Shown here in pieces: positions 1-10,170 of a stretch of DNA of 64,000 nucleotides. How positions within the stretch are numbered: the first letter of the stretch is position 1; every line of letters starts with the position of its first letter. Made by a program: the position numbers and the translations under genes. Under the pieces are notes generated by a model. That model saw only the letters and a list, made by a program, of their open reading frames with translations. It did not search any database and was not told the origin of the DNA. Source of the DNA: Haematococcus lacustris (lineage: Eukaryota; Chlorophyta; Chlorophyceae; Chlamydomonadales; Haematococcaceae); NCBI GenBank assembly GCA_030144725.1, contig JASKMD010000005.1, positions 4,005,404 to 4,069,403 of the forward strand, read 5' to 3'.

Positions 1-179
1 AGCTGCCTGCTGCTGCCAGGGGGGTGCAGCAGGAGGGGGGGGCACGTCAGGGGCGGCACCCACACCAGCACCTGCTGCTGCCCCCAGCTCATCCCCATGC
101 AGGGCGGCCACTGTGTTGCGAATGTGGGCCAACACAAGACCCTTTAGCTTGGGCTTCAACCACCCCTTCATGACAGGAC

Positions 180-345
180 ACGACAGGACACGACAGGAGG
201 GGGTGGGAGGGGGGAGGTGGGAGGGGGTGGGAGGGGGTGGGAGGAGCTGGGAGGGGGTGGGAGGGGCGGGGCTGGGGCTGGGAGGGGGTGGGAGGGGGTG
301 GGAGGGGGTGGGGCTGGGGCTGGGGGTGGGAGGGGCTGCCAGGGG
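180..345. repeat. G-rich minisatellite
   Basis: Imperfect repeats of GGGAGGGGGTG with GGGGCTGGGGCTG variants. Open frames through it on both strands are repeat translations, not genes. A similar block lies at 950-1075, in front of the second copy of the adjacent duplicated unit, so the G-rich block seems to belong to that unit. Confidence 0.85.
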
Positions 346-349
346 GTGG

Positions 350-949
350 TCCGGTTGGGCTAGTCAGCACTGCAAGGCAAAGTTAGGTCACGCCAAAGTA
401 TGTTCCCGCAAGCCTACTCAATGAAATGACGTGCTTTCTTCTCCAACAGCAGTGTCGCTGAGTTAGGAACAATGTTGACACTCGAAAGTCTGGAAAGTCA
501 TAGTGGTCAGCTCACAACATGCCGATCTGTGCAAGGGGGTCCCTTTTTCTGTGTGGCTGGCTAGAGAGACCTCTTTTCAATCGCACCTCGCAGCAATGTC
601 GAGTGTCAACTTGCCCAACGACGGTCCTCCGACACCGCCTGCACCAATGAAAGGCTTGCGGAGTGAGCCTGGCGGGCTAAACATTGATTGTACTTCTGGC
701 TCGATAGCAAGCGCAGTTCTATCACTGATGCCGCTATACAGCACTAATGCAATCGATGGTGAGCACCTGAGGTGCATCCGCGATCGCTTGCGCCGGCATG
801 GCCTCATTCGCAAGAGGTATAGCGCCGCTTGCCAGTAGATGCGCAATAATTCGCAGGTGCCAATGTGACAAACGCTATCAGAAACGGTGCAGTATTGAAA
901 TAGTATTTGCATGAAGATTACCAACCCCATGTTGGGGACTCCTGAGAAG
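350..949. repeat. Tandem duplicated unit, copy 1
   Basis: This stretch is clearly homologous to 1095-1687. Shared landmarks are the run CTCACAACATGCC (about 509 and 1261), the segment encoding LPNDGPPTPPA on plus, and the terminal ATGAAGATTACCAACCCC. Both strands stay fairly open in both copies (for example PPGSLR and GGVGGPSLGKL on minus), so the coding strand, if any, is unclear. Copy 1 has an in-frame stop near 836 on plus where copy 2 reads on. I do not recognise the product. A third fragment is at 57783-57905. Confidence 0.7.
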
Positions 950-1075
950 GAGGGAGGGAGGGGGGGGAAGGGGGTGGGAGGGCGGGGCTGGGGTTGGGAG
1001 GGGGTGGGGGTGGGGGGGAGGGCGGGGCTGGGAGGGGGTGGTGGGAGGGGGTGGGGGTGCAAGGTCGTGCAAGGG
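950..1075. repeat. G-rich minisatellite, second block
   Basis: Repeats of GGGAGGGGGTGGG-type sequence precede copy 2 of the duplicated unit, as 180-345 precedes copy 1. Confidence 0.8.
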
Positions 1076-1094
1076 GGTGCAAGGGGGCACGGTC

Positions 1095-1687
1095 CGGGCG
1101 GTCGGAGCAGGCTAGTCATTCCTGCAGGCAAAGTAGGGTCACGCCAAAGTCATTTGGAGCAGTCCTGATCATCTAATTGCCATGCTTTCTTCAGTCGGAG
1201 TTGTGACGTTGAGTAAGGAACAGAGTTACCAATCGAAAGTCTGGAGAGTCACAGTGGTCAGCTCACAACATGCCATTTTGTGGATGGGGGTCTCCATTCC
1301 TGAGAGAGAGACGCACGTTTCCCGCGTATGCAACAATGTCGATTAGTAACTTGCCCAACGATGGCCCTCCAACACCGCCTGCAACAATAAGAGGCTCGCG
1401 GAGCGAGCCTGGCGGGCTGAAATGTGATTGTACTTCCGGCTCGATGCCAAGCGCAGTTCGCTCATTGGTGCCGCTACACACCACTAGAACAATCGATAGG
1501 GAGCAGCTGAGGTGTGTCCGCGCTCGCTTGCGCCGGCATGGACTCCGATGCAAGGATAAACGCGCCGCTTGCCAGTGGATGCGGAGTAATTCGCAGGTGC
1601 CAATGCAACAAACGTTACCGAAATCGGTGCACTTTGTAGCGAGTACTTGCATGAAGATTACCAACCCCCCTGTTGGGGACGCCTGAC
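1095..1687. repeat. Tandem duplicated unit, copy 2
   Basis: Second copy of the unit at 350-949, diverged by substitutions and small indels. The plus frame 1270-1686 (138 codons) and the minus frame 1664-1263 (133 codons) are both open. Without a family match I cannot tell which, if either, is translated. The unit ends at a CAACCCCCCTGTTGGGGACG motif matching the end of copy 1. Confidence 0.65.
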
Positions 1688-2294
1688 TGCAGGTTGCGTT
1701 GCGGTAGCGCCATTATGGACACCCTGCATCACTACCTTGGTCAAGCTTTGAAGCTCTCCCCTTGTTCGCTGGTCCTTGCCCCACTTTGCATGAGCTGGCA
1801 GGAATAATCTGCGAACATATGGGTGACTTGAATGCTGATACGGCCACTGGTTTTGATAGTGCCTGCAGCTTTACTAACCACGCCCAACATGGCCAGGATC
1901 ATACCCACAACCTGCTGCAAACCACTGCCACCAAGCTGCAGACAGCCAGCATTCCTGCGGTCTGCATCTTTCTTTTTCACATGGCGCATGCACAACAGGC
2001 ACCGCAGCCTGGCCACAGGAAGTTGTTTGCTGCTTTATAGCAAACTCACGACCACATCCCACGGCACTTGTTGTGGCAGCACCAGGGTTTTGTGCATCTA
2101 CCACAACATCTCTCGCACTGCGGAGCAATCGGTCGCATGTGACGGTTTTACATGCCAAAACATCAGAGTTGGGAGGCCCTGACTCGCAGGGTGTGAAAGG
2201 CTTGAATGAATGGCGACAGCTATTCTCAATGGAAGGCAGGTCACCCCTCCCATTGAACCACCAACCCCCCTCACGGTAAGGGACAACGGTTTTT
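1688..2294. other. No recognised gene
   Basis: A minus frame at 1741-2016 (91 codons) and several plus frames are open, but none resembles a known family and no convincing splice chain joins them. Confidence 0.5.
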
Positions 2295-2512
2295 TTGAAC
2301 TCATTTCTGCACGGATTTACACGCGGATTGATGCGTCAAAAAGGGGCTGCGCTGAGCCACACGCTGAGCTGGTCGGGCATGTTGGCACAGAGGTTCAGCG
2401 TGCCAGTGTGGTGGAGCTATGGGGCTACAGCAGTGCTATGGGGCTATGGGGCTACAGTAACAGCTAGGGAGCGTCTGGACCCGTGTAACGTTACATGTTA
2501 CATTGTTATGTT

Positions 2513-3366
2513 ATGCAGCAGGGACGGGGACGGGGAAGGGCAAGCACTAAAGATTATCTCATCTGCATTTCACATGCTGCATCACAACTGCAGTTGTTTG
2601 TGCATGCCATATGCATAGTGTGCTGTTGACATTGTAATAGTCACCTGTCTCTGCCTCAATGCTGGTGGTCATCCACACCTGCAGTTTCATCCAAGCGTAG
2701 GTTTCACTACAAGCTAGCTCTGTCCATCAAGGTGCAGTGGAAGAGCGGTGCCCTTACCCCGCAATGTGGGCATGCCACTTTGATACTCTCCCCTGGCCAC
2801 TGGTCGTAAGCAGCTGGCACTTCCTTCAAGTCAGCTGGCCGTTTGAGTAGCTCCGGCATAGGCGCCTCCTGTCACCACGTGCAAGTTGAGCACTGGCTCA
2901 CCCAACATGGCAACTCAGAGTCGTCGTATGCCTGTATCACCTCTTCAGAATGCACCGTCCCAAAGACAATGGGTGGATGCGCGACGCTGCTGCTATCGGG
3001 TTGGTTTTGTAGAAGGCTTCTAGACTCTGAGACTGCGTAGTCCTCTGCCTGTGCTGCCTGCTTCAAGGCAGACGCTGATGACATCTTATTGTGTTCCTAC
3101 GTTGTGATTCGCGTGCAGCAAGATAGGACGTTGTAGCTGGCGCCGCGCCAGGAACAACAGGTTGCGAAGTCGAACAGAGCAAGCGACATTAAGCACGACA
3201 TAAAGTGACCTGCAAGCTTGCAAAACCATTGGGGGGAGGGGGGGGGCATTCTCAAAGGTGCCTAGTGGCGCGTGTCTCTTACCTGGGTTCACTAGTATCA
3301 AAGCTGCAGCAGCTCCCTGCCCCCCACGAGGGATCCAGCTGATGCTCATGCTATCGCTGCCTCAGG
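2513..3366 (-). pseudogene. Captured fragment of the zinc-ribbon-like gene
   Basis: Near-identical to 15602-16440, differing by a few substitutions and short indels (for example an extra GGGGAC near 2525 and extra sequence near 2570). It carries the upstream exon from the ATG at 3084 and the short second exon. It stops exactly where the third exon of the 15.5-kb copy begins, so the Cys-x2-Cys of exon 3 is missing. It lies inside the hAT element and looks like a passenger. Confidence 0.8.
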
Positions 3367-3665
3367 CAGTAGGGAGCGTCCGGACCCGTGTAACGTTACA
3401 TGTTACATTGTTATGTTATGTTACATGTTACATCCCGTATACGTACACGTGCCGGTCATGTTACATAGCCTTCTTAGCTGCTCGGCTCGAATACAGTGAG
3501 CTTGTACACCCCGCCGCACTGGTCGCAACTGCTCCCGCACCAGAAAATATTTTTGGGGTCGCGGGCCGCGGGCTGCAGCTCGGCAAGCCGCAGTCGCAGT
3601 TCTAGCAGCTGCTGATGGCTGCTGAGAATGTTTCCAAGCAGCAATCCTACAACAGTCTCAATTTG

Positions 3666-3906
3666 GCAGCAAATGTTGTACTCTTTCGTTACAATAGCGA
3701 CGGCATTGTGGTGTGCCACTGCAAAAGGTGCCCACAAACAACCGGGCCGAGCTCGGCGTCGCTAACATGAGCCAGCTGCCAGGCACAAATGCAAGTTTTG
3801 GCCCACTGCCGCGAGAGGACCGGGGTGAAGCAATGCCTCAAGCCTTGACTCAAGGCATTCAGCGGGCTGTCAGGCGCAAGATCGGACTCTTTCTCGACAC
3901 GCAGCA
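3666..3906 (+). pseudogene. Decayed N-terminal hAT transposase piece
   Basis: Translation gives RYNSDGIVVCHCKRCP, matching the 8.2-kb transposase (QYGSDGLVYAHCKACP). After a frame change comes NMSQ and then IQRAVRRKIGLFL, matching LQRAVRRRFGLFL there. The C-x2-C spacing of the BED-like zinc finger is kept. The frame breaks near 3740 and the match ends at the CTTCTA repeat, so no transposase can be made. The two hAT elements therefore share a transposase lineage although their terminal repeats differ. Confidence 0.75.
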
Positions 3907-4010
3907 ACTTCTGACTTCTACTTCTACTTCTACTTATGCTTCTGCTTCTACTTCTATTTCTACTTCTACTTCAACTTGTACTTCTACTTCTGACTTCTAC
4001 ACGCAACAAC
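3907..4010 (+). repeat. CTTCTA-type repeat
   Basis: Imperfect repeats of TACTTC / TTCTAC with point variants, just downstream of the transposase remnant. Confidence 0.85.
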
Positions 4011-4912
4011 TTCTGGCTTTTACACAACCTTATCATGCATGTCCCGGTGCCGGGACGTGTGCGATTGGCGTAGCACCGTGCGGCATGCGATGAACGCTTA
4101 GCCTGCTGTACGCCCGTAATGCCAGGAACCCCGTAATCGTTAGCATGTAACATCCCGTGTAACATCCCGTGTAACACCCGTATAACCCGCAAATGTAACA
4201 GTTACATGTACGTACATGTACGTACATCAGACGCTCCCTAGTAACAGCACACTTAAAGGGCAGGCATGATTCAGAGGGAGGGGTGGTGAAGCAGTGGTTG
4301 AGGGGTGAGATCCTGGCTGATCGTGTCGGGATGTGCAATGCATTGGGGTTTGTGCAGCATTGCAATGCATACCACAAGGCAGCTACTGCTGCTGACCCCA
4401 GCAAGGCTCACCGGGCACGAGCAAGTGTGGGTCATCGGTGGTGCTTGGAGCTGAGCACACAGGAGGTAGAGCTTTGCAGTGCTCCCCAGCGGGATGAACA
4501 TGCCTTTGCATCATCCATCCCCGGCTCTATGAGCATGCACAGCTGCTTCTTCCCTGCTGCAGGGATCCAGGTCGAGTGGTCACAGACTGCATGTGCATGT
4601 GCCCAATGCATGACCCCCGCACCAAGGGGTGTGTGTATGAGGCCCTCCATCACAAAGCCCTTTGTGTCCATGCCCATGTTTGATCAGAAGAGGGATGACA
4701 AGCATTGGGACGATGAGTGCCTCACCCTTCTGTGCTCATTTGCACCTGACAGCGTGAAGCAGCTGTGCACCTTGGGCAAGAAGCTGAGCGTGAAAATGCT
4801 AAACGAGTATTGCAGTAAGGCAGTGGGATTGTATGTGCCAACCGGCACCTTGCGTGCTGACCTACGGTACATAGTACTGGAGCATTTGAATGAGCAGGCA
4901 GAGTGCGACTGA

Positions 4913-5347
4913 GCTGGCTGTGTAAAAGTTGAGAAAACTGGGCTCCATGCATAAAGTGTACCGCAGTGTACCGCAGCGGAAAACTCTGCATCCTGGGTTG
5001 TGGGTGTTGTAAAGCAGCACTTGAGAGGCCCATCGCGCACAGCGGAACCGTTTGCGTGCCTGGCAGACTGCCGGTCACCGTATGTGCCAGCAGCTCGGGC
5101 GTGCAGGCGCAAGCGCGACGCAGAAGAAAGGCATTTCGCGTTAAAATGACAACTCAACTCTCACCACGCCGCAAAGTCAAATGTCCCTTACGTGGGGGTT
5201 CAATGGGAGGGGTGACCGGCAGCGCCTCTAGCCAGGTCCAGCCTCTAGCCAGGTCCGTTCAGTCGGTTGTACTGGGTAGCTCGGCTTCCTAGCTCCCGCA
5301 AAGCTGTGAATGTTAGTAATGCCCCGCAATCACAATCACCATCTCCC
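4913..5347. other. No recognised gene
   Basis: Short frames only. A direct repeat of CCTCTAGCCAGGTCC occurs at about 5225-5255. Confidence 0.5.
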
Positions 5348-5582
5348 GGCGCGTTTCCAATGGACGGAGAAAAGAGAAAAGAGAAAAGAGATATCTTTCT
5401 CTGCATCTCTTTTTCTCCATCTCCGTTGGCCCTCCATCTCCATCTCCATCTCCGTTGGACCGTTGGCGGCAGTCAGAAGGTAGAGGAGATGGAGATGGAG
5501 ATGGAGGGCCAACGGAGATGGAGAAAAGAGATGGAGAGAAAGATATCTCTTTTCTCTTTTCTCCGTCCATTGGAAACGCGCC
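5348..5582. mobile_element. Foldback (long inverted repeat) element
   Basis: Two arms of about 100 bp are near-perfect inverted copies. The outer ends are GGCGCGTTTCCAATGGACGG (left) and its reverse complement (right). The arms hold purine-rich GAAAAGA and GGAGAT repeats, and the loop is about 33 bp (roughly 5454-5486). The left arm has one extra GAAAAGA unit. I see no clear target duplication. It may be a foldback/MITE-type transposon. Transcribed, it would form one long hairpin that could feed small RNAs. Confidence 0.8.
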
Positions 5583-5676
5583 GTCCGAACCCTCCTATCT
5601 CATAACATGTGCGGTGGACATTGCCTAAAAAGCTGTTTGCGGCTGGCCCGTCCGGCCCTCAACCATACATCATTAC

Positions 5677-8519
5677 TAGGGTGCGGTTTTTCTCATTTGT
5701 TCTCATTAGATCTAATATTAGTCAAATGTGTCTCATTAGGTCGTCTCATTAGTCTAATATTAGTCGTGGCTGGACAAGGTTCCCACCGGGGTTCGATTCC
5801 CGAGGACCGCAACCTGCTTCTATGTTCAAAAAAAAAAGCTTGCCACCTACATACATCGAAGTATACTCAGCTGCTCGTGTCCGTCCCCGTGCATGTGCCT
5901 GTGCCATTGACAAGCTCATTCGTGCCACACACAAAAAGACATGTGCTCTGTATGTGGGTGAGGTGTTGGCCGATTATCCCTTACTATTGGAAGGGTGGTG
6001 GCTTACGCGGTGATGCCAAGGGCCACAAGCTCAGAGGGCATTGCAGATGCGCCCTTTGGGATATTTGCATGAATGTACACCATCATCTCCGCCTTCTTGA
6101 TCCCGAGCTGTGCCCGTCCCGCCTCAAAGGTGTCACCCCAGGCTGACCAATTGCGCTCCGCCGCCGCTGTTGTGATGTGCATGGACAACAAGCGTGTAGC
6201 TGCCTCACTGAACAGAGGGTAGTCCTCTCGGGCAGTGAAGTCCCAGAGGCCACGGCGCACGCTGATGTCTGCTGCTACAGTTTTGCCGTCCTCCGATGTG
6301 CGCGTTTGCTCCTGGATGCCTGCCACATCTCTCACCATGTCATCCGACCACACGCCAAGCTTCAGGTCGGTCAGCTCCTTCCTCACTGCTGCGGTGGAGG
6401 CTTTGCTGAGGCGTGCCACAGTGTCAATGGTGTCCTCCAGCTGCTTTGGTGTGAGGTCCATAAAGGGGGGGCGCGCATGGACACCGGCCCTTGGAGGCTT
6501 GAAGTGGGCTGGGTCCACGACATAGGCTGCAGCGTGGACTGGAGCATAGTGCATCTCCGCTCGACGCTTGAAGGCAGCGACCACTCATAGGGCCAATGGA
6601 TGCCCTGGTGGCAGCTTTGCCTCCCACGTCTCAGCATTGGTCACGAGAGCCTTCCAGGTGGGCAACACCTGCGGTGAGGTTCATGCATGCATGCAAGTGT
6701 AGTGATCACGCATGCAGTTATGGTCATGCATGCATGCAAACTAGTGTTAGAGTTTGCTCACACCTGGCTGAGGTAGGGCATGTCAGCCTCTAGCCTGTGG
6801 ATGGCATTGCCAATCGGCTCCATCAGATCCACCACCAGGTTCAGCCTCTTCCACCAAGCAGCTACATGCACGCATGCATGCACGCACCCACAGGTCAATG
6901 ACTTAACTCAAGGATGGCTGCTGTTGCAAATGCAACTTCTGTGTTACTAACACATTAACTCACGTGTCAGCCTGTCAAACACAGTGGCATTCACGCTGCT
7001 GCTCCTCAGTTGCTCCCACGACACACTGGTCGTCATGCCTACAATGGCACCCATGATGACTTGCATGTCCTTGGCCATAAGGAGCAGACCGGCAAACCTG
7101 CAGCCGTGATACATATATGGCAATATGAATATCATGGAGGATTGGGCACGTAGGCATGAGGACAAGCACACCTTGTGGGATTGTTGGCGCGGATAGAGTG
7201 CACATTGCGCACGTGCATCTTCATCTGCTGATCTGCCAACTCCGTGCGGATGGCTTCACAGTCTCCAGACACCAAGCCTGCCAACTGCAAGGTGGGAAGC
7301 CCATGGCATTGGTGACAGGCACTTCCTAATGGTGGCAGGTGGCAGGCTCATGGCACGTGGCAGGTTAGCCTGACCTTGACATCTTCCAGGATGTGGGCCA
7401 CCGAGGAATCCTCCACAGAAGTACGCGTGCCTGGCCTGCCCTCCCGGGCTGGTGGCGTCCCAAGCATGATTGCCTGCCCTACTTACACACAGTACTTCCA
7501 GGTGTTGATCCTTGATGGCCACAGCGTCCTTCCTCTTGCCAGACACATCCACAACCTTGATGAAGAGCACGCCACCATCCGGCTTCAGTAGGATGAAGTT
7601 CACAAGGGGCGCACCCTTGCCAGCAAACTTGTACCTCCAGCCATCGGAGCAGATCACGAAACCATCCTGGCAATGAGCAAGGATGTCAATACATCAAGGA
7701 TCTATGACAGTGGTATGGATTGGCTGTCAGGATTGGAAATGGTGGTTGGCCTTTGTTCCCCTCATGCACTTGGCTGATTTGAGCGCTTACCTGCAGCAAT
7801 TTCACTAGCTGCTTCACAGTCAGCTCCTTGACTTCACGATGCAAGTCTTCAAGCTGTGTGGTGCGGTAGAACGTCTCCTTGTGCAAGTCCACACCCAGCA
7901 TGTCAAAAATTGCTTGTAGATGCTCATTGTCAACCGCGCGAAAGGGAGTCCGCGAAGTAGTGAGAAACAGCCCGAACCTACGACGTACTGCACGTTGCAG
8001 AGCCTCTGGCACTGGCGACCCGCGCTCACTTGGCAGTACTGGGCCATAGTTGTTCTCTTCAACCCGCCGCTTGTTAGAAGCGCCTCCGCTTTGGGATTCG
8101 CAGACATGTTGCCTGCTTGTTTGGCTCATGTTCGAGACATCACGTCCATTGCCGTCTTCCCGCGGGCAAGCCTTGCAATGGGCGTAGACCAATCCATCCG
8201 AACCGTACTGGAACTCCCAAGTGTCCTTAAACTTGCTAGCCTCCGCTTTTTTCATCACCACAGACGGCGGGTGCTGTTTCTTATTGTACCATTGTAACAA
8301 CATCGCAACGTCGCTTGCTAGCCGCGGCCGACCAGCCGGCTAGCCGGATTGGCCAATGAAAATGTGACGCGCTTGTCGATGCGACCAGTGCGCTGGGGCC
8401 GCACGGATACGATCAAACCGCTTTATGTGGAATCAACGCCGACGACCTAATAACTAATACGACCGGGACTAATCTAATGATATTAGTTTTCTCATTAGTC
8501 GAGCCATAACCGCTCCTTA
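5677..8519 (-). mobile_element. hAT transposon with transposase gene
   Basis: The element is flanked by identical 8-bp duplications ATCATTAC at 5669-5676 and 8520-8527. Its ends are TAGGGTGCGGTT (left) and, read from the right, TAAGGAGCGGTT, matching at 10 of 12 positions. Subterminal regions on both sides hold repeated CTCATTAG / CTAATATTAG motifs, as expected for hAT transposase-binding zones. The minus-strand transposase fills most of the interior. A tRNA-B-box-like GGTTCGATTCC followed by A10 lies inside the left end (about 5792-5836). Confidence 0.92.
6003..8303 (-). pseudogene. hAT transposase, broken by one in-frame stop
   Basis: The chain begins at 8303 (alternative Met at 8255). Exons I can support are 7791-8303, about 7489-7666, 7172-7284, 6964-7097, 6764-6861 and about 6003-6660, plus a possible short exon near 7376-7420. 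The N-terminus has a BED-like C-x2-C (CKACP). A DUF659-like block follows (DLHREVKELTVKQL, then ICSDGWRYKF with the first catalytic Asp, then FIKVVDVSGKRKDA). The C-terminus has the hAT dimerisation region (TTAAAERNWSAWG). A TGA at 6585-6587 interrupts the last exon between HPLAL and VVAAFKRR. The usual second-Asp TDN segment is not visible. It would cut and paste its own element; this copy is probably inactive. Confidence 0.8.
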
Positions 8520-8527
8520 ATCATTAC

Positions 8528-10170
8528 ATCTAACCTCACATCATTACATTATAACATCCAACCTACACTTGTGTTCTCTGTAAAATGTCACTTGTGTTCT
8601 CTGTAACCGGTCACTTGTGTTGTGTGGCATTCACTGCATGCATGCTAGGGCTTTGTGTTGTGTGGCTCGGCCATTCGAGCGGACCCAGCTTGGCTTCGCT
8701 TCGAGCGCCCGGTCATGGCTTAAAACCATCTTTCAGCGGCTGGCATCGACCAAAAGGTAAGCGGACGGCTCCGATGGGCGGAGAGTGGTCGTAGTTTCGA
8801 TTCTTGTAACTATGGCGGGCTGAAACGACTTCAGTTTTGGAAAAAGGCCCCTGGCATGGCCAAATCTTAGCTGTTTTTCATGTTTTACCTGATTACTACT
8901 AGCACACGCATCAGGTTGCAGGCATAATTATAAAATCGATGGAAGTACTTGATGCGGTTCCCCGGTGCTCATTGCAAGGCATTGGGCACGTGTGGCATGC
9001 ATAAACATCTCATGACAGTGTGTCCATCACCACCACTCGCCATAGACCGAGCTGATGCATGTTAAGGCCAAGTCAGCGCCAAGGTGCGAGTGTGTGGTAT
9101 AGCTAGCTGCTGAAGAAGTTTCAGGCCCAAAGCCTCACGGCGTACCCCCTCAACCCGGCCATGAGACAAGCCTCTAACAAGCAGCATGTAGCACACACTG
9201 TAAACACCCAGGAGGCACCTGGACATCGCCGAGGACATCGCCGCAACAGCACACATACTTTAAGGCGCAAATAAGAGCGATAGAGCGCTCCTAGCGTTGT
9301 GTGCTGGTCGGGGCCCCCGAACATTGGACGGGGTCGCGGGCCAGCCGATCACCATAGGCCTATTCCTCTGAGCCGACGCTAACGTGCGCGGCGCTGCGTC
9401 AAGGCGTGCCAATCTTACATCGTGAAGCGGTGTATAGAGTCAGTTAAGTCCGTCCGAAAAAAAAATTTCCCCTTGCTTGTCTAGCCTGCTGCTTGTCTGC
9501 TTGCTGATTTATGGCCAACCCAACACGCATGTCAGGTCCAGCATATTTGCAACCCGCTGGGGCTGGCTGCACTCTATTCGGGCCATTACTAGCTCATCGC
9601 ACAAATCGGCGGCCTCATCCGTGCAGAAATCAGTTTGAAAGTTATCTCTTGAGCCATGGGGGTGCAGCCAATGGCGGGGGTGACCTGCTATGTGTCCCTG
9701 CCCATGACACAAAAGTACAGACCTCCACAAACATCTTACAGCACATTAGGGGTTCAGTGGCATGCTTGGTGATGTTGCATGAGCTGTGTCAGCTGTCCAG
9801 GATCATCAGCCATCAGCCTACGCATTTCCTCAGTGGAGCACAAGCGCGGGCGCATCTTTCTGGCTGGTATATGAAGCAGTAACATATCGGTTGCTGCAAT
9901 CAGGAGAGCAAGCTGCAGTGCGCCAACTACCTCTTCCCAACACTACACATCTATTGAACTCAAGTATGCGATCAATCCAATGGTCTTGGCATCACAGACA
10001 GATAGCGACGAGTGCATCAGCAGAGCGGAGGAAGTGGTTGAGTCTCAAGCACCATATTGCACTCATGCATCCAAGCTTCAGGGCTGCCTCCTACCTCTTG
10101 TGCCGCATGCCGCAGTGACGTGCATACTATCTAGGGAACAATACACTATGTCTAGCGCACAAAGTCACCT
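8528..10170. other. Intergenic, nothing recognised
   Basis: About 1.6 kb between the hAT element and the last exon of SSNA1. Only short open frames occur (for example 9511-9882 plus), none resembling a known protein, and I find no repeat shared with other parts of the window. Confidence 0.5.

Larger units (their letters stand above)
2465..4240 (+). mobile_element. Non-autonomous hAT element with captured gene fragment
   Basis: The left end starts TAGGGAGCGTCTG and the right end finishes CAGACGCTCCCTA, giving 13-bp terminal inverted repeats. Both sides are flanked by the identical 8-bp duplication GTAACAGC (2457-2464 and 4241-4248), the hAT signature. Inside, in order, are about 48 bp of left end, a near-identical copy of 15602-16440 (2513-3366), a second left end starting at 3370 (TAGGGAGCGTCCGG), a decayed N-terminal hAT transposase piece (3666-3906), a CTTCTA repeat, and the right end. 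It therefore carries transduplicated host sequence, as Pack-type elements do, and cannot encode its own transposase. Confidence 0.9.
2295..4912 (+). pseudogene. Unrecognised open frame split by a hAT insertion
   Basis: A plus-strand frame runs from 2295 to the left target duplication (2457-2464). After the hAT element and its right target duplication (4241-4248), a frame in the same phase runs to a stop at 4912. Removing the element and one 8-bp repeat leaves one uninterrupted frame of about 278 codons. Codon use in the downstream part looks protein-like, with motifs such as KHWDDECLTLL and a closing LNEQAECD. I do not recognise the family. Either the insertion broke a gene, or the frame is the tail of a longer multi-exon gene whose upstream exons I cannot see. 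Confidence 0.45.

Noticed and set aside
2872..2890. A 10-bp intron removing the TGA in the Cys-rich gene (GTGGTGACAG)
   Set aside because: Far below any known spliceosomal intron size.
5785..5840. Possible tRNA or SINE (GGTTCGATTCC B box followed by A10)
   Set aside because: The T-arm does not pair beyond three base pairs and no A box lies at the right distance. Kept only as a note within the hAT element.
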